The notes: generated from the sequence alone by a model not told the origin. Shown: positions 7,937 to 16,715, counted from the first letter of the stretch. The stretch is 64,000 nucleotides of DNA from Nocardioides sp. 1609 (GCF_004522105.1 NZ_SPUJ01000006.1:62001-126000); one strand, 5' to 3'. A program made the numbers and translations.

Positions 7937-7973
7937 CGGGCTCCGCTCGCCCATGTCGCAGACAGCGCGGACG
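7937..7973. repeat. Divergent copy of the intergenic repeat
   Basis: CGGGCTCCGCTCGCCCATGT then CGCAGACAGCGCGGACG, between convergent genes. It is the most altered member of the family. Confidence 0.45.
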
Positions 7974-7987
7974 AGAGCTGTGTCGAA

Positions 7988-8005
7988 CCGCCGCGTCCGC
8001 GGCGG
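7988..8005. terminator. GC hairpin between convergent genes
   Basis: CCGCCGCG-TC-CGCGGCGG is a perfect 8-bp stem with a very short loop between the kinase gene and the convergent dehydrogenase gene. It lacks a U-tract, as is usual in actinobacteria. Confidence 0.45.
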
Positions 8006-8056
8006 CCCGAACGTTCCGGACTCAGGCGTCGGCCGGCTGGGTCGCCGCGTTGTGGC

Positions 8057-9094
8057 TCAGAGGGAGGGATCGATGATGGTCATGCCCGCGACACCTGCTT
8101 GATCGAACCGCGGCAGCAGGGCTGCGGCCTCCTCGAGACCGATGGTGCGCTCGACGAGCCGGTGCGGTTGCAGCGTCCCGGCCTCGATGAGCGCCATCAT
8201 GCTCGGGTAGTCGGCCGCCGCCATCCCGTGACTGCCCAGGACGTCGAGCTCCCACCCGATCACCCGCTCCATGGGCACCCTGGGGTGCCCGCCGATCGGC
8301 GGGAGCAGTCCGACCTGCACGAGGCAGCCGCGTCGTCGCAGGCTCAAGACGGCGTCGGCGCAGGTCTGCTCGCTCCCGACGGCATCGATCGCGACGTCGC
8401 TCCCGCCCGCGACGAGGTCCCGGACCGCCGCGGGGATGTCGGTTCCGTCGGCCAGGACGGTGTGCTCCGCGCCGAGCTCGGCAGCCAGGGCGAGTGCTTG
8501 CCGGTGGCGGTCGACCACGACGACGTGGGCGCCGTGCGCGCGGGCGATCATCACGGCGCTGAGACCGACTCCGCCGGCACCGATGACCGTGACCCACTGG
8601 CCCTCGGTGATCCGCGCGCGTCCGACGAGCGCCCGATAGGCCGTGGCGAACCGGCACCCGAGGCCGGCCGCGGTCGCGAACGTGACCTGCTCCGGGATGG
8701 CGACCAGGTTGGTGTCCGCAGCGTGCAGCGCGACGTACTCGGCGAAGGAACCCCAGTGGGTGAACCCCGGCTGTTCCTGGTCGGGGCAGACCTGAGCGTT
8801 CCCACCTCTGCACCAGTCGCAACGACCACAACCGCAGACGAACGGGACGGTGACCCTGTCACCGACCGACCACCGGACGACGCCCGCGGCGACCTCGACG
8901 ATCTCGCCGGCGAGCTCGTGGCCCGGCACGTGCGGAAAGGAGATCTCGTCGTGGCCCGCCCAGGCGTGCCAGTCGCTGCGGCACATCCCCGTCGCGACGA
9001 CGCGGACCACGACCCCACCAGCCGGGGCCGACGGTCGCGGGACGTCCCGGACCGACGGCCGAGAACCGACCGCGTCGATGACGACTGCGCGCAT
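8057..9094 (-). CDS. Zinc-dependent alcohol dehydrogenase (MDR family)
   Basis: About 345 residues. The catalytic zinc ligands are recognisable as MCRSDWH and GHELAGE, and the structural zinc site as CGCGRCDWC with a later Cys in AQVCPD. The Rossmann motif IGAGGVGLSAV gives NAD(P) specificity, followed by VVVDRHRQ. It oxidises or reduces an alcohol/aldehyde; the substrate is unknown. Two ATGs are close (9100 and 9094); the second has GAGG at good spacing, so I chose it. The gene stands alone, convergent with the kinase. The organisation does not indicate a pathway. Confidence 0.9.
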   Translation of the reverse strand: MRAVVIDAVGSRPSVRDVPRPSAPAGGVVVRVVATGMCRSDWHAWAGHDEISFPHVPGHELAGEIVEVAAGVVRWSVGDRVTVPFVCGCGRCDWCRGGNAQVCPDQEQPGFTHWGSFAEYVALHAADTNLVAIPEQVTFATAAGLGCRFATAYRALVGRARITEGQWVTVIGAGGVGLSAVMIARAHGAHVVVVDRHRQALALAAELGAEHTVLADGTDIPAAVRDLVAGGSDVAIDAVGSEQTCADAVLSLRRRGCLVQVGLLPPIGGHPRVPMERVIGWELDVLGSHGMAAADYPSMMALIEAGTLQPHRLVERTIGLEEAAALLPRFDQAGVAGMTIIDPSL

Positions 9095-9346
9095 CCGCAC
9101 ATCCTCGCACCGGGCGCCAGGTCGTCACCCTCCTGCACGCCGCTACAGAGAAGGAGGACCTCGAACGGCTGTCGGCCTCACCGCGTCCACCGCGGTCGCG
9201 TGACGTGCCACGAACGCATCGCCGTCGTCCCGCCGTCTCAGGGACAGGCCGATCCGCACGCACGTGCCTGAAGTCGGACGGGCTGTCCCCCGCTGGTGTT
9301 GACTGGCTGCGTGCAGCTCGACAGACCCACGGGGCGTCTCCCTGGG

Positions 9347-9760
9347 GTGAGGTCCTCCAAGGCGTGCGCTGTCGCTCTCGTCGCCGTGGCGTTGACCAGC
9401 TGCAGCTCTGACGACGCTGACGCGCCGTGCACGCTGATGGGCGCCGCCTGGGCGGCTGACGTGTCGGTTGCGGCGCAGCCCGGACGGGCGGGCGAGCGAC
9501 TGGAGGTGGACCTGTGCTCGGCGGACCGGTGCGACCGGCTCGCGTCGGTCAGCCCCGTCGAGGCGAGCAACTACCTGTACCTCCCGCACATCGACCCCGA
9601 GACGGTCGAGGGACCGCTGACGGTGGTGGCGACCCTTCGCGGACAGGATGGGGCGACCTTGTCCACGTCCTCTGCCTCCACCGACTTCGAGACCCTGTCT
9701 CCCAACGGGGCAGGTTGTGGTTCCGTGTCGGTCCTCGCATCGGTCGCCCTTGCGCTGTAG
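9347..9760 (+). CDS. Small predicted lipoprotein
   Basis: About 137 residues. A positively charged start (VRSSK) precedes a hydrophobic segment ending LTSC then SSDDADAP, a lipoprotein signal with the lipid cysteine near residue 19. The mature part has cysteines in VDLCSADRCDR and a beta-rich domain; the end is again hydrophobic. The GTG at 9347 is the best fit to a short signal peptide but has no clear ribosome site; starts at 9296 or 9311 are possible. Function unknown. Confidence 0.6.
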   Translation: MRSSKACAVALVAVALTSCSSDDADAPCTLMGAAWAADVSVAAQPGRAGERLEVDLCSADRCDRLASVSPVEASNYLYLPHIDPETVEGPLTVVATLRGQDGATLSTSSASTDFETLSPNGAGCGSVSVLASVALAL

Positions 9761-9802
9761 CCCTGCGACCTGCGCCCGGCCTTGCCGCGAGTAGCGCGAG
9801 CG

Positions 9803-9818
9803 CGCCCGCGAGCGGGCG
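9803..9818. terminator. Hairpin after the lipoprotein gene
   Basis: CGCCCG-CGAG-CGGGCG forms a perfect 6-bp stem with a 4-base loop, 43 bases after the lipoprotein stop. Confidence 0.4.
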
Positions 9819-9858
9819 TACGAGGTGTCGCTCCCTCCTTGGTGGGAAGGCAGTTCCC

Positions 9859-10263
9859 GTGAGCAACCTCCCCGCATCGATGTCCCGGCTCCTCATCGCG
9901 GTGGTGGCGGGCCTGGGACTGCTCGTCGTCGGCTGGGGCGTGGTCGGCCTGCACACCTCCCCCGACCTCAGCCTCGACCCTCGGGCCGAGCCGGAGGACC
10001 GCGTCGAGGTCGTGTGCCGCTCGGTCTCGGACCCGGCGGCCGAGGGTGGCGTCGACGAGATCCGGGTGGGAGGCAAGCAGCTCGACGACGACGCCGAGGG
10101 CACGATCCCTGCTGGCGAGTCGGTGGCGTCGGTGGTGGCCAAGTGCCACCAGGCCCGGACCGGACGGCTGGCCATCGCGGTGCAGTCGTCCCTGCTCGGC
10201 TCCGCCGTCCTCGCTGCCGCCGTCGCGCTGCTGCGGCGGCGGCTCGAGTACCTGGCCCCCTAG
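9859..10263 (+). CDS. Two-helix membrane protein, unknown
   Basis: 134 residues. The first helix (LLIAVVAGLGLLVVGWGVVG) is followed by an extracytoplasmic loop with two cysteines (VVCRSVSD and VAKCHQ) that could form a disulfide, and a second helix near the C-terminus (SSLLGSAVLAAAVALL) ends with RRRLEYLAP inside. GGAAGG eight bases before the GTG at 9859 supports the start. No family recognised. Confidence 0.65.
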   Translation: MSNLPASMSRLLIAVVAGLGLLVVGWGVVGLHTSPDLSLDPRAEPEDRVEVVCRSVSDPAAEGGVDEIRVGGKQLDDDAEGTIPAGESVASVVAKCHQARTGRLAIAVQSSLLGSAVLAAAVALLRRRLEYLAP

Positions 10264-10317
10264 ACCCGTGGCGCGACGGTGCGACCGGCGCGATCCGGGG
10301 AAGAACGTCGGCACCCA

Positions 10318-10335
10318 TGTAGCATTCCTGCTACA
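10318..10335. promoter_or_regulatory. Perfect operator palindrome before the ABC operon
   Basis: TGTAGCA-TTCC-TGCTACA has two perfect 7-bp arms. It overlaps a -10 like TACATT (10332-10337), which lies seven bases before the leaderless ATG at 10345. Binding here would block transcription. The XRE protein encoded at the end of the same operon is the natural candidate. Confidence 0.65.
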
Positions 10336-10344
10336 TTTCGTTCC

Positions 10345-11274
10345 ATGGCTGACCGACACGAGACGGACCCGGTGATCTCGGTTCGGAGCCTGCGGATGAG
10401 CTACGGCGACAGCGTGGTGCTCGACGGCGTCTCGTTCGACGCCCACCACGGCGAGGTCCTCGCCCTGCTCGGTCCCAACGGCGCGGGCAAGAGCACGACG
10501 ATCGAGATCCTCGAGGGTTTCCGTCACCGCTCCGACGGCGAGGTCCACGTCCTCGGCCTCGACCCGGCCAAGGCGGACGAGACGTGGCGCGCCCGTCTCG
10601 GCATCGTCCAGCAGTCGTGGCGCGACCACGGCCGATGGGGAGTGCGCCAGCTGCTCACGCACCTGGGTGCCTACTACGAGCCCTTCTCCACGACCCACCG
10701 ACCGCGCCCCATGGACGTGGACGAGCTGCTCGAGACCGTCGGCCTCACCGAGCACGCCCGCCAGAAGGCCGGGTCCTTGTCCGGCGGACAGCGGCGACGT
10801 CTCGACGTCGCGATCGGCATCGTGGGTCGACCCGACCTGCTCTTCCTCGACGAACCCACCACGGGCTTCGACCCGCAGGCGCGGCGCGACTTCCACGACG
10901 TGGTGCACCGTCTCGCCGATCTCGAGGGCACCACGATCCTGCTCACGACGCACGACCTCGACGAGGCCGAGAAGCTCGCCGACCGCATCCTGATCCTCGC
11001 CGGCGGACGGATCGTCGCCGACGGGAGCGCCGCTGAGCTGTCGCGCGAGGTGGAGGGGCAGACGGAGGTGCGGTGGAGCCGGGGCGGAGAGCACTTCGTC
11101 CACGCAGCCACCGACGCCACCCGCTTCGTGCGCGAGCTCTTCGAGCAGCACGGCAGCGACATCGGCGACCTCGAGGTCCGGCGCAGCACCCTGGAGGACA
11201 GCTACATGACCCTGGTGAAGCGGTTCGAGTCCGACCCCGCAGCCGAACGGCAGCCCCTGGAGGTCGTGCGATGA
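10345..11274 (+). CDS. ABC transporter ATP-binding protein
   Basis: 309 residues. Walker A is GPNGAGKSTT (near residue 49), the signature is SLSGGQRRRLDVA, Walker B is LLFLDEPTTGFDP, and the switch histidine is in TTHDLDEAE. The about 80-residue C-terminal extension is typical of drug or peptide exporters of the CcmA/DrrA type (ABC-2). The ATG has no Shine-Dalgarno and is probably leaderless. Its stop overlaps the permease start (ATGA), so the two form one exporter. The cargo is unknown. Confidence 0.92.
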   Translation: MADRHETDPVISVRSLRMSYGDSVVLDGVSFDAHHGEVLALLGPNGAGKSTTIEILEGFRHRSDGEVHVLGLDPAKADETWRARLGIVQQSWRDHGRWGVRQLLTHLGAYYEPFSTTHRPRPMDVDELLETVGLTEHARQKAGSLSGGQRRRLDVAIGIVGRPDLLFLDEPTTGFDPQARRDFHDVVHRLADLEGTTILLTTHDLDEAEKLADRILILAGGRIVADGSAAELSREVEGQTEVRWSRGGEHFVHAATDATRFVRELFEQHGSDIGDLEVRRSTLEDSYMTLVKRFESDPAAERQPLEVVR

Positions 11275-12149
11275 GCACCTCGAGCCTGCGCCCCTCGGGC
11301 GCCGTCCTGCACGCGACCCGCCTCGGCGTACGCCGCGGTGGCATCGAGATGATGCACAGCCTCACGAACCGGGCCGACCAGATCTGGATCGTCGTGATGA
11401 ACGGCATCTTCGTCGGGGTCCTGGTGCTCCAGCGCAGCTCCGACCTCGGAAGCACCGGCTACTCGCTCGCGGTCGCGACGCTTCCCGGGCTGATCGGCAT
11501 GAACGTCGTCATGGGCGGGTGGATGGGCACCGCCCAGATGCTCGCCGTCGAGCGCGAGGACGGCACCCTCCTGCGAGCCAAGTCGACCCCGCACGGGATG
11601 CTCGCCTACCTCGTCGCACGCGTGACCCTGGCCGTGCTCAACACCGCGCTCGGCCTGGTGATCTTCCTCGTCGCCGGCCTGTTCCTGCTGCCCGGGCTCA
11701 CCGACGTGCCGCTCACCGGTTGGCTGATGCTGCTGGCGGTGTTCCTGCTCGGCATGCTCGCCACCATGCCCTGGGGAGCCGTCGTCGGGGCGTCGGTGAA
11801 GTCGGCCGGCGCGGGGTTCGGGCTGACCTTCCTGCCGATGATCGTGCTGATCGCGATCTCGGGCATCTTCTACCCGATCACCGGCATGCCGGACTGGCTC
11901 CACCCGGTCGCCCAGGTGTTCCCCGTCTACTGGCTCGGCGCCGGCATGCGCGACGCCCTGCTCCCCGAGGCCGCCGCGGCAGCCGAGCTGGGCGGGCAGT
12001 TCCACACCCTGACGACGTTCGGCGTGCTCGGCGCCTACGCCGCACTCGGGCTGCTGGTCGCGCCCAGGGTGCTGCGAGCGATGGCACGCAAGGAGTCTGG
12101 CTCGGCCGTCGAGAGCCGCAAGGCCAAGGCGATGCAGGGGTGGAGCTGA
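11271..12149 (+). CDS. ABC-2 type transporter permease
   Basis: 292 residues with about six membrane helices, in the order expected for ABC-2 permeases: a helix at IWIVVMNGIFVGVLVL, a group around LAYLVARVTLAVLNT to LFLLPG, then FLPMIVLIAISGIFYPI, and a final helix before the basic tail. The conserved loop AVEREDGTLLRAKSTP is the cytoplasmic coupling segment contacting the ATPase. It overlaps the ATPase upstream (ATGA) and the regulator downstream (TGATG). Confidence 0.9.
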   Translation: MSTSSLRPSGAVLHATRLGVRRGGIEMMHSLTNRADQIWIVVMNGIFVGVLVLQRSSDLGSTGYSLAVATLPGLIGMNVVMGGWMGTAQMLAVEREDGTLLRAKSTPHGMLAYLVARVTLAVLNTALGLVIFLVAGLFLLPGLTDVPLTGWLMLLAVFLLGMLATMPWGAVVGASVKSAGAGFGLTFLPMIVLIAISGIFYPITGMPDWLHPVAQVFPVYWLGAGMRDALLPEAAAAAELGGQFHTLTTFGVLGAYAALGLLVAPRVLRAMARKESGSAVESRKAKAMQGWS

Positions 12150-12391
12150 TGGCGCCCCGCAGCGAGTTCGTGCACCAGCGCATCGCGATGCTGCGCGCCG
12201 AACGAGGTGTCTCGCGGCGCGAGCTCGCCGACGGCGTCGGAGTGCACTACCAGACGATCGGCTACCTCGAACGAGGTGAGTTCAGCCCCAGCCTCCACCT
12301 CGCGCTCAGCATCGCGGCGTTCTTCGACGTGCCGGCCGAGGTCATCTTCTCCCTCGAGCCGTTCCCGCGCCTGGGAGAGCAGACCGCCTGA
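12149..12391 (+). CDS. Small XRE-family regulator of the ABC operon
   Basis: 80 residues, essentially one helix-turn-helix: RAERGVSRRELADGVGVHYQ then TIGYLERGEFSPS. This size and sequence resemble the small XRE regulators encoded with ABC-2 exporters in Gram-positive bacteria. The ATG overlaps the permease stop, so it is made with the exporter and probably feeds back on the palindrome at 10318. A DNA-binding dimer is expected; no ligand domain is present. Confidence 0.85.
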   Translation: MAPRSEFVHQRIAMLRAERGVSRRELADGVGVHYQTIGYLERGEFSPSLHLALSIAAFFDVPAEVIFSLEPFPRLGEQTA

Positions 12392-12556
12392 CGAGGACCC
12401 CCGCCGAGGGCACGTGCCGACCTGCGGCGGTCGCCGCTCCAGGTGAAGAGGCGAGCACGGTCGTCGTTCCTGCCCACGGGCACCTCGACCGCGGCGCGTA
12501 CGTCACGTGCGGCAGCGGTCGTGGCCCCTTCCGTGCAGGCAGGTCAGCCAGGGATC

Positions 12557-13207
12557 TCACTCGGCGTCGTCGAGGACCACAGAGGCCAGGACCGAGTCGA
12601 TGGTGGTCTGAACATCGCGTGGCGGCCTGGTCAGGTACTGGAACGAGATCTTGAAGTTCCGGTTGCCGATCACGCCGCCGACATCGACCTGTAGCGCGAT
12701 CCCCTTCTTGGAGCCGGTGATGACCCAGGCGGGGGTGCCGTCCAGGATCACGTCCTCGAGCCGTTCCGGCTTCAGCCCGTCGGTCGTCATCGCCTCCGTA
12801 GAACCCGCGAGGGTGGACTCGAAGGACTCACCGGGGACCATGGTCAGGCACAGGGCCGACATGACACCGGGGCCGCCGCTGGCGTTGTACGCGCCCCGGG
12901 ACAACGGGTTGTAGCTGGCGAGCTCCCAGCCTTGCGGCACACGGAACGTCAAGCCGGTCAGCTTCATCCTGGGGCCGGTTGCGGCAGGCACCTCTGGCGC
13001 GGTCTCGGACGGGCCGGGAGAAACCGGGGCCGTGGTCGGGCTCGACCCGTCGTCGCTCGGGGCGGCGGATCGCGGGACTGATTCCGACGGCTCGCCGGCC
13101 GGGGCCAGGACCCCGGTGGGATCGTCCCCGCAACCAGCGAGGCACAGCCCTGCGACGAGCACGAGGGCGGCGAACGGCGCACGAGCGGCGCCAGGAAAGC
13201 GGATCAT
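12557..13207 (-). CDS. Predicted lipoprotein with Ser/Pro-rich linker
   Basis: 216 residues. The signal ends LCLAGC then GDDPTG, a clear lipobox. A low-complexity Ser/Pro/Ala linker (about residues 35-78) leads to a folded domain of about 130 residues with FRVPQGWELASYNP and DGTPAWVITGSKK. The domain's DGxPAWV segment resembles one in the DUF2510 protein at 54034-55353 ([13 protein letters not shown]), perhaps a shared surface-exposed fold. Located alone; function unknown. Confidence 0.75.
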   Translation of the reverse strand: MIRFPGAARAPFAALVLVAGLCLAGCGDDPTGVLAPAGEPSESVPRSAAPSDDGSSPTTAPVSPGPSETAPEVPAATGPRMKLTGLTFRVPQGWELASYNPLSRGAYNASGGPGVMSALCLTMVPGESFESTLAGSTEAMTTDGLKPERLEDVILDGTPAWVITGSKKGIALQVDVGGVIGNRNFKISFQYLTRPPRDVQTTIDSVLASVVLDDAE

Positions 13208-13436
13208 GGCATCACCATTGCCGCCGTCACGTGGGGGTCAAACGCTCCGTTCGCCCGGCCTCGGACCGTGCCGCGCCCGGCCGGGCCACCTGGTCCGCTC
13301 GAGAAGCCGTCGATCGACACCGCACACAGCACCCTGACCCGTCGCTCGCTCATGGTGGGCCTGGCCGGCGCAGCCACCGGTTCTCATCGGCACCGGAATC
13401 GTCATCCAGGGAGGTGCCACCGGACGCGTCGGGTCC

Positions 13437-13442
13437 TAGAGT
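13437..13442 (+). promoter_or_regulatory. -10 box TAGAGT of a leaderless promoter
   Basis: TAGAGT then six bases to the ATG at 13449; no ribosome site is visible. Confidence 0.5.
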
Positions 13443-13448
13443 CGCGAC

Positions 13449-14042
13449 ATGCCCGAGTTCACCTGGCTCCCGGCGAACCGCGCGACCCCCGAGGACGTCG
13501 CGGCGGTCTTCGCCACGGCTGGCGCGCGCAAGTGCCGGTGCCAGGCCATGAAGGTGCCGGGCTGGATCTGGCGCGACACCACCCAGGAGGAGAGGGACGC
13601 CGCCCAGCTCGAGCAGACCGCCTGCGGCACCGCCGGCCCGACGTCCGGACTGATCGGGTACGTCGACGGCGAGGCGGCCGGCTGGGTGGCGGTCGAGCAG
13701 CGCGAGAACTACCCCCGGCTGTGGAGCCGCAAGCAGCCGTGGATGCGGATGGATCCCGAGCTGGCCGGCGTCTGGTCGGTGACCTGCTTCGTGGTGCGGA
13801 CGGGGTGGCGCAAGGCGGGGCTGACCTACGCTCTCGCCGCCGCCACCGTCGAGTACGGCCAGCAGGTCGGCGCCCACGTCCTGGAGGGCTACCCGATCGA
13901 CCCACCGCCCGGCAAGACCGTGATCTGGGACGAGGCGTCGGTCGGCCTGGTGCAGGTCTTCCTCGACGCCGGCTACGAGGTGGTGGCCTCCCCCACCCTG
14001 CGACGGCGGGTCGTGCGCCGACGACCGGACGCGTCCGCCTGA
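13449..14042 (+). CDS. GNAT-like acetyltransferase
   Basis: 197 residues. The core contains VWSVTCFVVRTGWRKAGLTY, matching the beta4-alpha3 acetyl-CoA region of GNAT proteins with the RxGxG motif relaxed, followed by GAHVLEGYPID and VGLVQVFLDAGYEVV. The N-terminal KCRCQAMK segment is typical of a large actinobacterial GNAT subgroup of unknown substrate. The start is leaderless. It acts in the cytoplasm; acceptor unknown. Confidence 0.8.
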   Translation: MPEFTWLPANRATPEDVAAVFATAGARKCRCQAMKVPGWIWRDTTQEERDAAQLEQTACGTAGPTSGLIGYVDGEAAGWVAVEQRENYPRLWSRKQPWMRMDPELAGVWSVTCFVVRTGWRKAGLTYALAAATVEYGQQVGAHVLEGYPIDPPPGKTVIWDEASVGLVQVFLDAGYEVVASPTLRRRVVRRRPDASA

Positions 14043-14113
14043 CCCTCGCCACACCTCACCAGGGCTGAGGCCGGGTCGCGAACGGCCCTCGCAGGTGCGA
14101 GCGTGACGCCGCG

Positions 14114-15283
14114 CTAGTCCACGCGCCCCAGTGGGACACTGAAGACGAAGGTGCTTCCCTCCCCCACCGTGGAGAAGGTCTGGAGGCGACCGCCCGTCAG
14201 GTCGACCAGGTCCCGACAGATCGCCAGCCCGAGTCCTACGCCCTCGTAGCCGCGGGTGGCGGAGGGATCAGCCTGGGTGAACGGTTCGAACAGCGCGTCG
14301 ACGTGCTCCGGGTCGATGCCGATCCCGGTGTCGGCGACCGTGAACTCGACCCAGATCTCGGGAACCTGGGTCGCGTCGTGAGGGCCGGGCGCAACGGGTC
14401 GTGAGCTGACCCGCAGGTCGACCCGGCCGCACTGGGTGAACTTGATGGCGTTCTGCACGAGGTTCTCCACCACCTGTGAGATCCGCAGACCGTCCCCGAT
14501 CGCCACCACGGGGACCGAGTCGTCGACGTCGAAGGAGAACGCCAGGCTGCGACTCTGCGCTGCGGAGACCGCCCAGTCGGCAATGTCGTCGACGACGGCG
14601 CGCACGCTGAAGGGCAGCCGCCGCAGCACGACCTGGCCCGCTTGGAGGCGCGAGAAGTCCAGGACGTCGTTGACCAGACGCATCAACCTCTGGCCGGAGC
14701 GGTGCACGACGTGCACGAAGCGCTCCGACTCGGGGGCCAGGCCACTCTCCATCAGGAGCTCGGTCGCCGCGATGATCGACGCCAGGGGTGTGCGTACCTC
14801 GTGGCTGACGTTGGCCAGGAACAGGGTCTTGGCGGCGTTGGCCTCCTCGAGCTGTCGAACCACCTGCTTGGCCCGGGTGACGTCCTCGGTGACCCCGTGG
14901 ACGCCGACGACCTCACCGCCGATCATGACCGGGATCATGGTGCAGCGGATGTCGACCACCTGCCCGTCCGTACGCAGCACACGCGCGTCGGCCAGGTTGG
15001 GATCTCCGGCGAGGGCACGGTCGAAACCGCCCTGGATGAGGTGCACGTCCTCGGGGTGGACGACCTGGGCGAAGTGCGTCTGCCGCATCTGCTCGAGGCT
15101 CAGTCCGGTCATCGCCAGGGCGTGCTGGTTCGCGTCCGTGTAGTAGCCGCGCCGGTCGACCGAGTACGTCGCGTGCGGGTGGTGGGTGAACAGGGAGGCG
15201 TAGCGCTCACCGCCCTCGGAGAGGGCACTGGCACAGAGCGACGCGCTCGCCGGGTCGTCGGACCTGCCTGCTCCGGCGCGCAT
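14114..15283 (-). CDS. PAS-domain sensor histidine kinase (orphan)
   Basis: 389 residues with no membrane segment. A PAS domain covers about residues 25-140, the dimerisation box is NVSHEVRTPLASI with His161, and the ATPase domain has the N-box LVQNAIKF (Asn278), ADTGIGI (Asp318), an F-box LFEPFTQAD and GVGLGLAI. All catalytic residues are intact, so it should autophosphorylate. No response regulator or receiver domain is adjacent, so its partner is elsewhere. The ATG at 15283 has GGAGG five bases upstream. Signal unknown; a soluble PAS may sense a redox or small ligand cue. Confidence 0.9.
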   Translation of the reverse strand: MRAGAGRSDDPASASLCASALSEGGERYASLFTHHPHATYSVDRRGYYTDANQHALAMTGLSLEQMRQTHFAQVVHPEDVHLIQGGFDRALAGDPNLADARVLRTDGQVVDIRCTMIPVMIGGEVVGVHGVTEDVTRAKQVVRQLEEANAAKTLFLANVSHEVRTPLASIIAATELLMESGLAPESERFVHVVHRSGQRLMRLVNDVLDFSRLQAGQVVLRRLPFSVRAVVDDIADWAVSAAQSRSLAFSFDVDDSVPVVAIGDGLRISQVVENLVQNAIKFTQCGRVDLRVSSRPVAPGPHDATQVPEIWVEFTVADTGIGIDPEHVDALFEPFTQADPSATRGYEGVGLGLAICRDLVDLTGGRLQTFSTVGEGSTFVFSVPLGRVD

Positions 15284-15429
15284 CACCACCTCCGAGTGGT
15301 CGTGATCCTGCCGTGGGGGGTAGGCAGGTCGCGCGACCGTGGTGACCGCACGCTACGTCACGGACGACGTCGGCGTGGTCGAACCCGTACCGCGAGGCGC
15401 GATCGTGTCCGGTCAGGCCGACCCACGTG

Positions 15430-15541
15430 TCGAGCCTGCCCACGCCCAGGACCCGGCACGTCGTCCAGCACGCAGCGCCGGTCGGCGTGACCGAGGTCCG
15501 CCGCGGCGAGGAGGGAGGCCAGTCGTTCCGAGCCCGGCGCC
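15430..15541 (-). pseudogene. Remnant of a paralogue of the 19373-19678 gene
   Basis: The minus strand here reads SLLAAADLGHADRRCVLDDV followed by PGPG. The intact hypothetical gene 4 kb away ends DLLVAADLGHGDWRNVLDDV followed by LGPAG. The match covers about 30 residues, also visible at DNA level, but there is no start codon and no N-terminal half, and the reading frame continues into unrelated sequence. It looks like a decayed duplicate. Confidence 0.55.
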
Positions 15542-16531
15542 CTACGCGGCGACCGAGCTCATGGCCTCGGCGGTGAGGGCGACCGACCTCAGCCGGGCAC
15601 CGGTGGTCGGCGCCTGGTGGGCCGTGATCAGCTCGTCGGCACCGACGTGGTCGCGGAACTGCTCGAGGTAGCGCGCGACCTCGGGGCCGGCGCCGACCGC
15701 CGCGTAGGTGAACATCTGGTCGACGTGCTGGGCGGCGCCGCGGCGCAGCAGCAGGTCGGCCTCGACGTCGCTGAGGTCCTCGCCGCGACCGAAGAGCGTC
15801 ACCGCGATGGTGCGTCGGGCCGCCTCGAGGTTGGCTCGAGCCTCGTCACTCGTCTCGGCGGCGACCACGTTCACCCCGGCGATGACGTAGGGCGCCGAGA
15901 GCTGCGCCGACGGGGTGAACTCGCGCCGGTAGGCGGCCACGGCGGCCTCGAGCGCCTGGGGCGCGAAGTGGCTGGCGAAGGCGTACGGGAGGCCGAGAGC
16001 CGCGGCGAGGTGCGCGCCGAACATGGACGAGCCGAGGATGTACAGAGGGACGTTCGTGCCGCGGCCGGGCACGGCAGTCACACCGGGCACCAGGGACTCC
16101 TCGCCCAGGAACGCCTGCAGCTCCTGGACGTCCTGCGGGAAGCTCTCGGAGGCGGCCGGGTCGCGGCGCATCGCGTGGGCCGTGGCCTGGTCGGACCCCG
16201 GGGCGCGGCCCAGTCCGAGGTCGATCCGGCCGGGATACATCGCGGACAACGTGCCGAACTGCTCGGCGATCGTCAACGGGGAGTGGTTGGGCAGCATCAC
16301 CCCGCCGGCACCGAGCCGGATCGTGGACGTGTGCGCGCCGACGTGCGATATCAGCACGCTGGTCGCCGACGACGCGATGCTCGCCATGTTGTGGTGCTCG
16401 GCGTACCAGACCCGCCGGTAGCCGTGCTCCTCCGCACGCTGCGCCAGGGCGACGCTGGCAGCGATGCTGCTACCGACGGACTCCCCCTTCGCGATGGGAG
16501 CGAGGTCGAGCACGGACAGCGGGATGCGCAT
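15542..16531 (-). CDS. LLM-class flavin-dependent oxidoreductase
   Basis: 329 residues of the bacterial luciferase-like TIM barrel. Diagnostic segments are VWYAEHHNM near residue 42, GAGGVMLPNHSPLTIAEQFG and PGRIDLGLGRAPGSDQ. Such proteins bind FMN or F420 and oxidise small substrates; this is the alkanal monooxygenase-like (MsnO8) branch with unknown substrate. GAAAGG precedes the ATG. It is divergent from another luciferase-like gene at 16716, and the two may be related in function. Confidence 0.9.
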   Translation of the reverse strand: MRIPLSVLDLAPIAKGESVGSSIAASVALAQRAEEHGYRRVWYAEHHNMASIASSATSVLISHVGAHTSTIRLGAGGVMLPNHSPLTIAEQFGTLSAMYPGRIDLGLGRAPGSDQATAHAMRRDPAASESFPQDVQELQAFLGEESLVPGVTAVPGRGTNVPLYILGSSMFGAHLAAALGLPYAFASHFAPQALEAAVAAYRREFTPSAQLSAPYVIAGVNVVAAETSDEARANLEAARRTIAVTLFGRGEDLSDVEADLLLRRGAAQHVDQMFTYAAVGAGPEVARYLEQFRDHVGADELITAHQAPTTGARLRSVALTAEAMSSVAA

Positions 16532-16715
16532 GGGTGTGGCCTTTCAGGTCGTCTCCCCCCGTTCAACAAGGACGAGGCCGGCACTCTTCCCGCAGCACGA
16601 CCACGAGCCGGACACCGACCGCGCGTCCGGTGGCGCGACGCGTCGACCCACCGGGAATGGCTGCGGTGCGGCGGGCGTTGCGCCCGCACCCACCCACCAG
16701 CCCCGGAGGTTCCCC

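Noticed and set aside
5996..9271. A 1091-codon plus-strand open frame
   Set aside because: It runs across three real genes on both strands in another frame and has no recognisable domain.
15207..15443. 78-codon ORF overlapping the histidine kinase start
   Set aside because: It lies in another frame over the kinase coding region and shows no codon bias or ribosome site.
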